NCBI GenBank assembly: GCA_011082265.1
Contig: CP049781.1
Span: 1,562,501-1,626,500 of the forward strand
DNA length: 64,000 nt
Source: Candidatus Lachnocurva vaginae
GTDB taxonomy: Bacteria; Bacillota; Clostridia; Lachnospirales; Lachnospiraceae
Direction of reading: 5' to 3'
The notes under the pieces are model-generated. The model was not told the origin of the DNA. It worked only from the letters and a program-made list of their open reading frames with translations, and ran no database searches. Numbering within the stretch: position 1 is the first letter of the stretch; each line of letters starts with the position of its first letter. Both the position numbers and the translations under genes were made by a program. This document shows, piece by piece, positions 1-10,252 of this stretch.

Positions 1-636
1 CTTGCCAGAAAAAGTAACTCGCCGGACCGTTCTACAAAAAGTACGCGGTCGTACATCTTTATTGTACTTCCACAGCTTGTAAACACAGGGTTTCAGGTTC
101 TCTTTCACTCCCCTCCCGGGGTCCTTTTCACCTTTCCTTCACAGTACTCTTCGCTATCGGTCACTAAGTAGTATTTAGGCTTACGGGGTGGTCCCCGCTC
201 TTTCAATCAAGGTTTCTCGTGTCTCGATTTACTCTGGATCCTACCGCTTTGACTTGACTTTCATCTACAAGGCTTTCACTCTCTTTGGCTTGCTTTCCCA
301 AAACAATTCGATTAGTCTTATCTTTTGCTTATGTAGTCCGAACCCCGAAGAACATGTCCTTCGGTTTGGCCTCTTCCCATTTCGCTCGCCGCTACTTTGG
401 AAATCGATTTTTCTTTCTCTTCCTCCGGCTACTTAGATGTTTCAGTTCACCGGGTTCCCTTCATTAAACTATGGATTCATTTAATGATGACAAGGTCTTC
501 CCTTGCCGGGTCTCCCCATTCAGATATCTCCGGATCACAGGATATTTGCTCCTCCCCGAAGCTTTTCGCAGCTTATCACGTCTTTCATCGGCTCTTAGTG
601 CCTAGGCATCCGCCCTATGCTCTTTTTTGCTTGATC
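1..636 (-). rRNA. 23S ribosomal RNA, 5' part only
   Basis: Read on the minus strand, this is the 5' end of 23S rRNA. The conserved block just inside the 5' end reads GGATGCCTAGGCACTAAGAG (about 594-613). Further in come domain I sequences such as the complement of the stretch around 90-180, with its CCTCCCGGGGTCC motif. The gene runs off the left edge, so only about 636 nt are present. It lies downstream of both 16S and 5S in the direction of transcription. The 5' boundary is estimated to within about 5-10 nt. All reading frames called inside it are spurious. Confidence 0.95.
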
Positions 637-905
637 TCTTCTCTTTCGTCTTATCTTTTTCCTACTTACTTTATTTTCGTATCTTGGATTTTCGATAAGA
701 CCGGGCTCATTTCGATATAGCGTTATCTACTCTGTTACCCTTCTATTGTTAATTTCTCGGATGTCTACAACAAGTAACTTCTTTATTTCGTTACTTATTA
801 TATTCTCTATCTTTATCTTTAGAAGATATTTCTTTCTGTATGAAGTTTTCAAGGTACGCTATTTTATTTGTCTAATGCTTTCGCATTGTATCATCTTTTT
901 TAAAA
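637..905 (-). other. 5S-23S spacer of the rRNA operon
   Basis: This AT-rich spacer of about 270 nt lies between 5S and 23S in the transcription direction. I see no cloverleaf, so no tRNA gene is supported. A short self-complementary stretch (AATGCTTTCGCATT, 883-896) lies just past the 5S 3' end and is a likely processing hairpin. No coding region is supported. Confidence 0.6.
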
Positions 906-1022
906 ACCGGCAGCCACCTATCCTCCCATGCCGTTACCGACATAGTACTTTCGGCCGTATACGTCTTTACCGTCGTGTTCGGGATGTTTACGGGTGTTCC
1001 CCATATACGCATCGCCACCGGT
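906..1022 (-). rRNA. rrf: 5S ribosomal RNA
   Basis: On the minus strand the sequence shows typical 5S landmarks: a GGTGGCGAT-like 5' arm, the loop CATCCCGAACACG, and a 3' arm ending GGTGGCTGCCGGTT that pairs back to the 5' end (AACCGGTGGC). The length of about 117 nt is normal. It lies directly downstream of 16S (spacer about 70 nt) and upstream of 23S, which is the unusual point. The ends are estimated from the terminal helix. Confidence 0.93.
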
Positions 1023-1094
1023 TACTTCCTTTAAGTCACCCTTCTTTTCCTTGATGACTGAACAGCAAAACAACTCCCTACTCGATTCTTTCCT

Positions 1095-2632
<1,538 letters not shown>

Positions 2633-2824
2633 TTTTCTTTGAGATCTCTCTCTTTGCTCAAAACAAAGCTTGCTTTGTTTATCACGTTTTACTGCTTTTG
2701 GTTTGTGTACTATCTTTTTGATAGTTCGCTTAAAATAATTCTTTTTGGAATCTTTCAAGGTTGTTTCACTGTTCAATTATCAAGTTGCGACTTTATGAAA
2801 TCTTTCGACTTCTAAAAATTAATT

Positions 2825-2844
2825 GCACTGTTTTTTAACAGTGC
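2825..2844 (-). other. Hairpin at the start of the rRNA leader
   Basis: A perfect 8-bp stem, GCACTGTT-AAAA-AACAGTGC, lies within a few bases of the predicted rRNA transcription start. A second perfect stem (AAACAAAGC / GCTTTGTTT, 2661-2680) lies closer to 16S. Such leader stems commonly serve rRNA processing or antitermination, but their role here is inferred. Confidence 0.5.
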
Positions 2845-2851
2845 AGAAAAT

Positions 2852-2880
2852 ATACTACCAAATCAGTAGTATATTGTCAA
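2852..2880 (-). promoter_or_regulatory. Promoter of the rRNA operon, overlapped by a palindrome
   Basis: Minus strand: -35 TTGACA (2875-2880), a 17-nt spacer and -10 TAGTAT (2852-2857), about 220 nt upstream of 16S. A perfect 9-bp inverted repeat (ATATACTAC-N7-GTAGTATAT, 2850-2874) covers the -10 box and the whole spacer. The promoter call is strong from its spacing and position. The palindrome may be an operator or may be chance in AT-rich DNA. Confidence 0.8.
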
Positions 2881-2911
2881 TGGATTTTTTGAAATTATTT
2901 TTAACAAATTT

Positions 2912-3835
2912 TCAGCCTATTTTTAACACGCTTTCTTTTGCATGAATAAAGTCCGTAATCATTTGACAATATGGAGTTTCTATGCCAAGAGCCTTTCCTT
3001 TTTTTGCTACAGCTCCATTTATATAATCTATTTCTGTAAATCTGTGATTTTGGATTAAATCCTGGTGCATCGAAGGATAGTGCTCAGCTTTTAGTTCACA
3101 TAAATGTATAACATAATCGTATGTTTCTTGTTCATCAAGTTTTATACCTTCTTTATTTGCAACAAGCACAAATTCGTGAACAAGTTGTTTTACAATTCTT
3201 ATAGCAGCTTCACTTTTGAAAAACTCCCCAACTGTAGAATCCATAAGTGCACAAGTAGGATTCATTACTCCATTTACGCAAGCTTTTCTCCAAATAGACA
3301 CAATTACATCATTATCATATGTAACATTAAGTCCAGCTTTATTCATAGCATCAACTATATCTTTAACCGCTTCTTCTCCTTCTTTTGAAAAGCTTTGTAA
3401 ATTGACAGCTCCTTTCCCTTTAAGGATTATTTCACCCGGAGTAGTTAGCCCTGCGGCCCAAACAGTAACTCCCATAATAATATTTTCACGCGATACAAAT
3501 TTACTTATAGTATCTTCATGCCCAAGTCCATTTAAAAGGCATAACACTTTAGTTTTTTTACTTATAACATGCTTTATTTCTTTAAGCATGTTCTCAAGCT
3601 GCATAGATTTTGTAAATAAAATTATAAAATCAGCCTCTTCTTTTGCTTCGCTCGGATGCATAATAGTCATAGGAATTATAAAATCGCTATCTCCCGTAAC
3701 ATGAAGTCCATTCTTTTTTATAGCATCAATATGCGGCTGCCAATCATCTAAAAGCACAACCTCATTTCCGCTCTTTTTTAATTTATACCCGAAGCAGCAT
3801 CCCATAGCTCCGGCACCAGCAATATATATAAGCAT
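2912..3835 (-). CDS. panE: 2-dehydropantoate 2-reductase (ketopantoate reductase)
   Basis: This is the PanE/ApbA family, 307 residues, normal length. The N-terminus has a Rossmann nucleotide-binding motif (YIAGAGAMG, residues 4-12) for NADPH. The central lysine segment IWRKACVNGVMNPTCAL and the C-terminal MHQDLIQNHRFTEIDYINGAV block match the catalytic Lys and the substrate-binding region of the family. The enzyme reduces ketopantoate to pantoate in pantothenate/CoA synthesis in the cytoplasm. It stands alone between the rRNA promoter and the PTS terminator. No panB or panC is nearby, so a different 2-oxoacid substrate cannot be excluded. Confidence 0.85.
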   Translation of the reverse strand: MLIYIAGAGAMGCCFGYKLKKSGNEVVLLDDWQPHIDAIKKNGLHVTGDSDFIIPMTIMHPSEAKEEADFIILFTKSMQLENMLKEIKHVISKKTKVLCLLNGLGHEDTISKFVSRENIIMGVTVWAAGLTTPGEIILKGKGAVNLQSFSKEGEEAVKDIVDAMNKAGLNVTYDNDVIVSIWRKACVNGVMNPTCALMDSTVGEFFKSEAAIRIVKQLVHEFVLVANKEGIKLDEQETYDYVIHLCELKAEHYPSMHQDLIQNHRFTEIDYINGAVAKKGKALGIETPYCQMITDFIHAKESVLKIG

Positions 3836-3958
3836 TTAAAATTCCTTCTTTCTTATTAAATATAACAATATAATTTCAATTATTTTTCATTCTTTTACAT
3901 AGTATCACTTTTTATTAAAATTTTTAAACATATTTTTAGTCTATTTAAAATTTAATTC

Positions 3959-4003
3959 AAAAAGATTGGTATAGACTTAAAATTCAAGCTATACCAATCT
4001 TTT
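3959..4003 (-). terminator. Rho-independent terminator of the PTS operon
   Basis: A perfect stem (AAAGATTGGTATAG / CTATACCAATCTTT) with a loop of about 14 nt and a T-run on the minus strand lies 38 nt after the EIID stop. The A-rich other flank means it could also work on the opposite strand. Confidence 0.85.
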
Positions 4004-4040
4004 AACTTTTAAATTCATACTTAATATTATATTGTCAATA

Positions 4041-4874
4041 TTAATATTTTAACCCCGGGTTGAAGAAACCTGTTAAAACTCCTATGAATGCAATAACTAC
4101 CAATAAAAGCATCGTTTTGATTGGAGATAATTTTTTCTTAGCCATAAGCCACCAGCAGAATACTATAAATAATGCTGTTAAAAATCCCGGATAAACTCCA
4201 TCCAGCTGTGACTGAAGAACCAAATAAGGTTTTCCATTACTTGATACAAGTTTGAAAGCTGTTTTAATAGGTACCCATGTAGCTGCAACTGCACCTATAA
4301 CCATACCTCCAACTATTGATACTGCTCTTCTTATAGCTTGTCCCTGAGGACCTACTAAGAAGTTCACCGCTTTATCACCTAATTTGTAGCCTTTAAAATA
4401 AGCATATTTCATTCCAAAGTATGCAAGAATATTCCATACTACTATGTAGAATATTGGTCCTAAAGGAGATCCTCCCTTTGAAAGTCCTATCGCAATACCT
4501 AAAATTATAGGAATTAAAGTACCTACTATTAGTGAATCACCTATACCCGCTATAGGCCCCATAAGTCCAGCACGAAGTCCATTAATTGTTTCTCCTGTAA
4601 CCTCCTTTGCTCCGTTAGCTCTTGCTTCTTCAAGTCCTGCTGTGATTCCTACAACAAGTGCGCCGAGCTGAGGCTCCGTATTAAAGAAAGCTGTATATGT
4701 TTTTAATGATTTTTCCTGGTCTTCTCTGTTAGGATATAACTCTTTTACAAGCGGAAGCATTGCGGATAAATATCCGAATGTCTGCATATGTTCCTGTGAA
4801 AAACAGGTTAAGTTACCATAATACCAATTATGAAATGATTTAAGTAAGGTTTTTTTTGATAATTTAGTTCCCAT
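4041..4874 (-). CDS. PTS mannose/fructose/sorbose family EIID
   Basis: 277-residue membrane component of a mannose-family PTS permease. The N-terminal FHNWYYGNLTCFSQEHMQTFGYL segment and the GLMGPIAGIGDS block (about residue 105) are hallmarks of EIID. Several hydrophobic helices follow. With EIIC it forms the sugar channel. I place the start at the ATG at 4874, because GGAGG lies 9 nt upstream and a longer frame from 4895 would overlap the EIIC gene. It is the last gene of the EIIA-B-C-D operon and a strong hairpin follows. It resembles LevG of the LevDEFG system. The substrate is not evident. Confidence 0.93.
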   Translation of the reverse strand: MGTKLSKKTLLKSFHNWYYGNLTCFSQEHMQTFGYLSAMLPLVKELYPNREDQEKSLKTYTAFFNTEPQLGALVVGITAGLEEARANGAKEVTGETINGLRAGLMGPIAGIGDSLIVGTLIPIILGIAIGLSKGGSPLGPIFYIVVWNILAYFGMKYAYFKGYKLGDKAVNFLVGPQGQAIRRAVSIVGGMVIGAVAATWVPIKTAFKLVSSNGKPYLVLQSQLDGVYPGFLTALFIVFCWWLMAKKKLSPIKTMLLLVVIAFIGVLTGFFNPGLKY

Positions 4875-4875
4875 A

Positions 4876-5730
4876 TTAGATATCCTCCTCATCATCTTCT
4901 TCTACACTATTACCTGTCCCTGAGGATCCACTTTCTTTAACTACTCTTGACATCTGAATTTCATAAATAATTACTGCAAAAATTAGTGAAACCACTGCAC
5001 AAGATACTAAATTAAGCCCTAGTGATGCTGCTAAAGTAAATCCAACGAAAAATGGAATAAAATCAGCAAATTTTTCAACAATCTGTTTTAACAGAATAGC
5101 AATTCCAACACAAGGTAAAAGTGAGCCTACCGTAAATAATGTTTTCATAGGTATTCCATCAAGAGGAAGGGCGTGTTTTAATGCAGTGACCGCATCTGCC
5201 CCAAGTTTACACATAATGAGTGTAGGCATAAATGAAAATACAAAATGAGAAATCCAAGGATAAGCAAAATCAACTAAATATACTTTTTCATATTTCCCTT
5301 TTTCTATTGCTTTCCAACCGATATGCTGCCAAATCAAGTTCATTGTAGCTGTACCGTAGAATAAAACTGTTCCTACAGTTCCTACCAATGTTCCCATTGA
5401 TTTTGCAAGGTCCGCTGCCTGTGAAGATTCAACCGAAAGTCCCTGAGATTTTATTGCAACCATCGCAAGAGGTATTCCGATATAAGATACAGCTCGGACA
5501 TCTGCAGAAACAGTGCCACCCGGAGTTACAAGTGCTATATAAACAAGCTGCATAGCAATTCCACAAAGAATTCCTAGTTTTACATCTCCAAGAATCATTC
5601 CGCAAACAAGTCCACCAACGAGCGGACGACCAAGTGTATAGTTACCGATAGATGTTCCTCCAAGACCTGGCATGGAAGAAAGGCAAGCAAAAATTCCGAG
5701 AATTGCCGCCTGTATCCAAGATATTGTCAT
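4876..5730 (-). CDS. PTS mannose/fructose/sorbose family EIIC
   Basis: 284-residue integral membrane subunit of a mannose-family PTS. The N-terminus ILGIFACLSSMPGLGGTSIG and the GGLVCGMILGD motif are typical of sorbose-specific EIIC proteins. About seven or eight hydrophobic stretches follow, then an acidic hydrophilic tail ending EEDDEEDI. It forms the translocation pore with EIID and receives phosphate flow from EIIB. The EIIB stop is 30 nt upstream and the EIID start follows within 2 nt, so the genes are tightly coupled. It corresponds to LevF in LevDEFG systems. Confidence 0.93.
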   Translation of the reverse strand: MTISWIQAAILGIFACLSSMPGLGGTSIGNYTLGRPLVGGLVCGMILGDVKLGILCGIAMQLVYIALVTPGGTVSADVRAVSYIGIPLAMVAIKSQGLSVESSQAADLAKSMGTLVGTVGTVLFYGTATMNLIWQHIGWKAIEKGKYEKVYLVDFAYPWISHFVFSFMPTLIMCKLGADAVTALKHALPLDGIPMKTLFTVGSLLPCVGIAILLKQIVEKFADFIPFFVGFTLAASLGLNLVSCAVVSLIFAVIIYEIQMSRVVKESGSSGTGNSVEEDDEEDI

Positions 5731-5760
5731 AACAATCCCTCCTTACATATATTTATGTTA

Positions 5761-6255
5761 TTAATATCCAAACTGTGATTTAAACTTGTCCCAATAGCCG
5801 ATTGATACATCTGGAAGAAGCTGAAATTTGACTTTATATCCATACTTTTCAATTGCCTCTATGGCATCAGCTTCATCTTGTGTGATTGACTGATTATTTC
5901 CGAGTTTAGTTGCACCATCTCTATCATTACATGGTCCTACAATGACTTCTTTAATTCCGTCAATCTTTAAATTGTTATCTACAAGAATTTCTTTCATGTC
6001 TATAGAATCTTTAGTTATAAGGAAATAGTTCTTCTCTGATTCTAAAACTTTATCCTTTTTTTCAAGCCAATGCTCTTTTGTCCACACGAAAGTTTTCTTT
6101 TCTGAAGCCGCTTTATAAGTATTCTTAAGTACTGGATTATTTGCCGCAAAATCATTAACGGCAATAAGTCCGTCACAAGGATACTCCTTAGCCCATCTCG
6201 TAACCGTTTGTCCATGTATCATACGGTCATCAATTCTAACAAATGATATTGCCAT
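5761..6255 (-). CDS. PTS mannose/fructose/sorbose family EIIB
   Basis: 164-residue cytoplasmic phosphocarrier. The N-terminal motif VRIDDRMIHGQ contains His14, the expected phosphorylation site of mannose-class EIIB. The conserved VGPCNDRDGA loop lies in the middle. The length is standard for a stand-alone EIIB domain (LevE-like) not fused to EIIA. It accepts phosphate from EIIA and passes it to incoming sugar at EIIC/EIID. It is co-transcribed with EIIA, with a 14-nt gap. Confidence 0.93.
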   Translation of the reverse strand: MAISFVRIDDRMIHGQTVTRWAKEYPCDGLIAVNDFAANNPVLKNTYKAASEKKTFVWTKEHWLEKKDKVLESEKNYFLITKDSIDMKEILVDNNLKIDGIKEVIVGPCNDRDGATKLGNNQSITQDEADAIEAIEKYGYKVKFQLLPDVSIGYWDKFKSQFGY

Positions 6256-6269
6256 GTTGTGCCCCCTTT

Positions 6270-6698
6270 CTATAAATCATCATCTTCGTTATCCGAATTA
6301 TTTAAAACTAATTCCTGAATAGAAGCTTTACCATCAGATAAAACCTTTTCGGTAAGTTCTTTTGGTTCAATTTGATCCTTTAAAAGAAGAGTTGTAAGAG
6401 CAAGTGCAAGATTCATTCCACCTAAAATAACAGCTCTGTCAATAAGTCCTTCTTCATAAAGCATACTACTTATATTGGTTAATGGACTTCCTCCTACTAT
6501 ATCCGCTAAGATTATAAATTTCTCATCTTTTGAAAGTATCGGAAGAATTTTTTTTGCTCTCTTCTTAAAATCTTCCTGGCTCTCTCCGTCTTTAAGTCCT
6601 ATAGATAAAACATCTTTTATATTTTCCTTAGCAAATAAAGATAAAGTATCCAATAATCCTTCTGCTAATTTACCGTGACTTACTAATAACACATGCAT
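6270..6698 (-). CDS. PTS mannose/fructose/sorbose family EIIA
   Basis: 142-residue cytoplasmic EIIA of the mannose class. The active-site histidine is His8 in LLVSHGKLAEG. The ADIVGGSPLTNISSML segment (about residues 80-95) is the conserved second motif of the fold. The protein takes phosphate from HPr and gives it to EIIB. It is the first gene of the operon and is preceded by AGGAGG 8 nt upstream of the ATG. It corresponds to LevD. The sensor genes just upstream imply that transcription is induced by extracellular sugar. Confidence 0.93.
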   Translation of the reverse strand: MHVLLVSHGKLAEGLLDTLSLFAKENIKDVLSIGLKDGESQEDFKKRAKKILPILSKDEKFIILADIVGGSPLTNISSMLYEEGLIDRAVILGGMNLALALTTLLLKDQIEPKELTEKVLSDGKASIQELVLNNSDNEDDDL

Positions 6699-6739
6699 CT
6701 TAACTACCTCCTATCTTTATGTTAATATTACACAATTTT

Positions 6740-6790
6740 TTTATAGATTTATATTAAATTTTGTCACAAATTTCCCATTACAAATGTAAT
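6740..6790 (-). promoter_or_regulatory. Predicted PTS promoter with an upstream palindromic operator
   Basis: Minus strand: -35-like TTGTGA (6764-6769), 18-nt spacer, -10-like TATAAA (6740-6745), about 45 nt upstream of the EIIA start. Just upstream sits a perfect palindrome, ATTACA-TT-TGTAAT (6777-6790). Its position next to a weak -35 box is where an activating NarL/LuxR-type regulator would be expected to bind. I see no -24/-12 (sigma-54) signature. The sites are seen directly; the regulator assignment is inference. Confidence 0.5.
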
Positions 6791-6803
6791 ATTTTTTAAC
6801 AAT

Positions 6804-6860
6804 AAAAAAGCCGAACCTTATAACATGAACTTCAAACAAAGTACATATCACATGTTCGAC
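6804..6860 (-). terminator. Terminator after the sensor operon
   Basis: On the minus strand the outer stem GTCGAAC / GTTCGGC encloses an inner ACATG/CATGT pairing and is followed by TTTTTTA. It lies 36 nt after the end of the sugar-binding protein gene, so it separates the four sensor genes from the PTS genes. Confidence 0.75.
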
Positions 6861-6895
6861 TATTTTCCTTTAGATTATTATATTATCTAAGAAAA

Positions 6896-8170
6896 TTACC
6901 ATTTTCTGTTTATTTCTTCCTGGATGGACGGCAAAGACGAATCTATAGTTTCTTTTTCTATAGATAAATTAATTAAATAATCAATTCTTTCAAATTTTCT
7001 TCTGTCACATGAAAATGTAAAATCCGAAACAGAATTATTAAGCATATTATCCAATTGATTAAGCGTAAGTATTCCTGTTCCTATTTTGTCCCCTAACGCT
7101 TTATTTTGACTCCCTTTATTTTTAACAACCTTTTTTAAAACCGAACTCCCTTGCGATTGATTCATAAAATTTTGTTGTACATCTGTATCCGTACTCAAAA
7201 ATTTTACAAATTCTTTTGCAATTTCTTTATGTCGACTTGTTTTTGAAACTCCCATAAGGGTGGTTTTTACTGGAGTTGCCTTAATTTTAGACGAACTAGT
7301 AGGCAAAGGAATACATATCCACTTAAGTTTTGAATATTTCATAACTTTATAAGGATATGGTTTATACGTTCTATACTGAGCAAGCGTCATCGGGAAAAAT
7401 GCTACTTTTCCTTCATCAAAATCTTTTTGTAATACATTTTTATCTGGTTCAATCTGTTTAATATCACTAATAAAAGATAACGATTTATACATAGAAGGAC
7501 TGTCGATTAATATGTTTCCATCTTCCCCATTTAAGCTTCCTCCATAAGCCGCCAAGGCATATTTCCATGTATATCCACTTACTCCATAATAGCCGTGATT
7601 ATTTTTCTTTAATTGTTTACATATTTTAAGAAAATCTTCTAAAGTCCAATTATTATTCGGAATATTTATATTCTCCTTTTTAAGTAAATCCGTATTAACG
7701 CACATCATTACAGGATTTGCTTCTATAGGTAATGCATATAAATTTCTTTTAACTTTAGCCGTTTCTAGGGCTACCGGGTAAAAATCTTTTTTCTGATCCT
7801 CACTTAGATATCCCGTCAAATCAACTAATGCTCCCTGATTAACCAATCTATAAAAATCGTTATCCGGCACCATGTAAACATCAGGAGATTGACCATTAAG
7901 CAGTTTATCGGATAGCCATTCTTCATAATCCTTTTTGCGTATTCCGCTCTCATATATTATTTTTACTCTTTTATGCTTTTTTTCGAATTGTTCAATAGCA
8001 TCATCAAAAGCATTATCCACTGAAGAATTAGGCACATCCCATCTGCTTCCTGATGAAATTCCGATTTTTATTACCTCTTGTTTCGGTCTTAATGTATATA
8101 CTGTTATTACTATACATATTAAAATTGCTGACACAATAACAAATTTAACTTGTTTTGAAACGGTTCTCAT
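6896..8170 (-). CDS. Membrane-anchored extracellular sugar-binding protein, LevQRST-type sensor component
   Basis: This 424-residue protein is of the family-1 extracellular solute-binding fold. It has an N-terminal hydrophobic helix (about 10-27), a SPDVYMVPDNDFYRLVNQGALVDL segment, and later substrate-binding-domain blocks. I see no convincing lipobox, so the helix may be an uncleaved anchor. No ABC permease gene is present. The start codon overlaps the stop of the response-regulator gene (ATGA), indicating translational coupling with the two-component system. By analogy with LevQ/LevT of Streptococcus mutans it would sense sugar outside the cell and pass the signal to the kinase. The ligand is unknown. 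Confidence 0.8.
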   Translation of the reverse strand: MRTVSKQVKFVIVSAILICIVITVYTLRPKQEVIKIGISSGSRWDVPNSSVDNAFDDAIEQFEKKHKRVKIIYESGIRKKDYEEWLSDKLLNGQSPDVYMVPDNDFYRLVNQGALVDLTGYLSEDQKKDFYPVALETAKVKRNLYALPIEANPVMMCVNTDLLKKENINIPNNNWTLEDFLKICKQLKKNNHGYYGVSGYTWKYALAAYGGSLNGEDGNILIDSPSMYKSLSFISDIKQIEPDKNVLQKDFDEGKVAFFPMTLAQYRTYKPYPYKVMKYSKLKWICIPLPTSSSKIKATPVKTTLMGVSKTSRHKEIAKEFVKFLSTDTDVQQNFMNQSQGSSVLKKVVKNKGSQNKALGDKIGTGILTLNQLDNMLNNSVSDFTFSCDRRKFERIDYLINLSIEKETIDSSLPSIQEEINRKW

Positions 8171-8862
8171 GAATTTTCCTTATCACTTTTATCACTGATA
8201 TTCACATCGTATCTATTTATGCCATTTGAAACTGCCCAAATAGCAAGCTGTGTGCGATCTCTTAAATGAAGCTTCTCCAGTATTTGGGACAAATAATTTC
8301 TTACTGTTCCTTCAGATAAGTAAAGATTTTTTGCAATTTCTCTATTTGATAATCCGAGGCTTACCTGCTTTATAAGTTTAAAATCCGTACTTGTAAGTTC
8401 ATTCTTATATTGATTCGGAACGGTAATAGCATAATTAGTCTTTGCCATTTTTGAAAAAAGTTTAATAACTTTGCTTGCAACCTCTGGATTAATCATTGAT
8501 CCGCCTTTATATACAGTAACAAGATCCTGATAAAGTTCCTCTGTTGATACACCTTTAAGTACATATCCAGATGCTCCATATTTTAATGCTGAAAAAATAA
8601 ATTCTTCATCATCAAATGTGGTAAGAATTATAATCTTAATATCAGAATAATTTTCTTTTACTTCTTTTGTGCATAAAACTCCATCCATTTCGGGCATACG
8701 TATATCCATTAATATTATATCCGGATGAACACTTTTTAATAAATTGAGCACTTCTTTGCCATTTGACGCACATCCGACCACTTCGATATCTTGATGGGAA
8801 CCTAAAATAATGCTTAAAGACTCTCTAACCAGAGTCTGATCGTCTGCAATCATAACTTTCAT
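8167..8862 (-). CDS. NarL/LuxR-family response regulator, LevR-like
   Basis: 231 residues. A receiver domain (1-120) has acidic residues D7-D8, phospho-acceptor D53 in ILMDIRMPEMDG, the switch region IIILTTFDD and a conserved VLKG lysine. A C-terminal LuxR-type helix-turn-helix has the motif LGLSNREIAKNLYLSEGTVRNYLSQILEKL. I chose the ATG at 8862 (MKVMIADD) because GGAG lies 6 nt upstream; a TTG-initiated extension to 8895 is unlikely. It is paired with the histidine kinase just upstream and probably activates the neighbouring PTS operon. Confidence 0.9.
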   Translation of the reverse strand: MKVMIADDQTLVRESLSIILGSHQDIEVVGCASNGKEVLNLLKSVHPDIILMDIRMPEMDGVLCTKEVKENYSDIKIIILTTFDDEEFIFSALKYGASGYVLKGVSTEELYQDLVTVYKGGSMINPEVASKVIKLFSKMAKTNYAITVPNQYKNELTSTDFKLIKQVSLGLSNREIAKNLYLSEGTVRNYLSQILEKLHLRDRTQLAIWAVSNGINRYDVNISDKSDKENS

Positions 8863-8901
8863 ATATTTCTCCATTTCAAACTTTATATAACGCAAATATT
8901 T

Positions 8902-10200
8902 TTACTTAGGGAGAGTAATTTCAATACGGAAACCTTTTTCTCCGTTAAATTTTATCTCTCCTCCTAAAGCATATACTCTTTCCTTTATTTGTTTTAAACC
9001 ATAGCCCATTTTTATATTATTTTCGCCTACACCATCATCATAAATGATTAAATTATAGCAAATCATATTTGCGTCTAAATCAATCCATATATTTTGAGCA
9101 TGACCGTGTCTCACCGTATTTGTAATACTTTCCTGAATAATTCTGAATAAAGAATCTTCCTTTACAACTTCAAAATCAACATTTCCCCAATTGTAATTAA
9201 AATGAATCTTAAGATGTGACAAAGCTTCATATTCTTTGCACAAATTCTTCATAGCTTCTTCTAATGTAGCATTTTCAAGTGCGGTAGGTCTTAGATTTTT
9301 TAAAGAACGACGCACATCGGATAATCCGTCTCTTACAGCTTTTGAAATTTTCCTAAGCTGTTGTTTTGCAAGAGAAGGATTGGTATCAACCAGCACATCT
9401 ACAGCATCAAGTCCAGCAGAAATTCCGGTAAGTGCATGTCCCAATGTATCATGGATATCTCGAGCAATTCTTTTTCTTTCTCTATCTTCAGCAATTTTTT
9501 CCGACAAAGCCATATAATTTTCAAGATCCCTATTAGCCTGTGCAGCTAGTTGAAGTTTGGCTTCAATCTGCTGCTTTTCCTTAAGTGCAGTAAGTATATA
9601 TAAAAGCAACCATATCATAAAAGTAATTAAATTAAGAGAAATAATCACCTGACGCCCCATAATAAGTAATCCATGAACTTTGTTCGGATACATGTGAATA
9701 TATGGATCTATAGAAACCGCATTTATCAAAGATGAAATCAAGTCATAATTGGTAAACAAGAGTGTAAATAAACTTATCAAAGCAAAAATAAGATAATGTT
9801 TTTTATCGGTAGTTAATTGAAATTCTTTCGAGTCATAAAAAATATCCATTAAGACTAACAAAACTACACCATTGTAAGAATATCTCAGACTATATAAAAT
9901 CGCCAACATAAGAGCAAGCTCTACAAGACTTAACTTATCATAAATAGAATAATTATTCTGCTTTCTATCACGATAATAAATAATTAAAACAAGAAAAATG
10001 TAAAAAATCAACGACATATAAAGCATCTTTTTAGGAGAAAAAGGTATTGAATTTAAATGTTCAAGTAAATCTCGGCTCATTCTTGTATCTTCGGCAATTT
10101 TTGTTCCAAAATAAAAAATCAGTCCATGATATAAAATTGCACAAAAATTAATGATAATCAATATTCTTTGAACCTGTTTTACTCTCTGTTTTTTCTCCAT
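8902..10200 (-). CDS. HisKA_3-type sensor histidine kinase, LevS-like
   Basis: 432 residues. The N-terminal half (about 12-210) has several transmembrane helices. A coiled linker follows, then a HisKA_3 dimerisation domain with the phosphorylated His250 in IARDIHDTLGHALTG, and an HATPase domain with N361 (ESITNTVRHGHA) and the DDGVG glycine box near 390. It should autophosphorylate and pass phosphate to the adjacent NarL-type regulator. It has no recognised extracellular sensory domain, which fits signal input from the two separate sugar-binding proteins encoded on either side of the pair. Confidence 0.92.
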   Translation of the reverse strand: MEKKQRVKQVQRILIIINFCAILYHGLIFYFGTKIAEDTRMSRDLLEHLNSIPFSPKKMLYMSLIFYIFLVLIIYYRDRKQNNYSIYDKLSLVELALMLAILYSLRYSYNGVVLLVLMDIFYDSKEFQLTTDKKHYLIFALISLFTLLFTNYDLISSLINAVSIDPYIHMYPNKVHGLLIMGRQVIISLNLITFMIWLLLYILTALKEKQQIEAKLQLAAQANRDLENYMALSEKIAEDRERKRIARDIHDTLGHALTGISAGLDAVDVLVDTNPSLAKQQLRKISKAVRDGLSDVRRSLKNLRPTALENATLEEAMKNLCKEYEALSHLKIHFNYNWGNVDFEVVKEDSLFRIIQESITNTVRHGHAQNIWIDLDANMICYNLIIYDDGVGENNIKMGYGLKQIKERVYALGGEIKFNGEKGFRIEITLPK

Positions 10201-10252
10201 AAATTAACTCAACCTTTAAATAATAAAAATTATATTATTTATAATTATGCTG

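Noticed and set aside
637..905. tRNA genes in the rRNA spacer
   Set aside because: No cloverleaf or GTTCRANNC T-loop could be found on the minus strand.
6700..6895. Sigma-54 promoter before the mannose-family PTS, as in Bacillus levDEFG
   Set aside because: No TGGCAC-N5-TTGC-type -24/-12 pair was found, and no LevR-type sigma-54 activator is encoded nearby.
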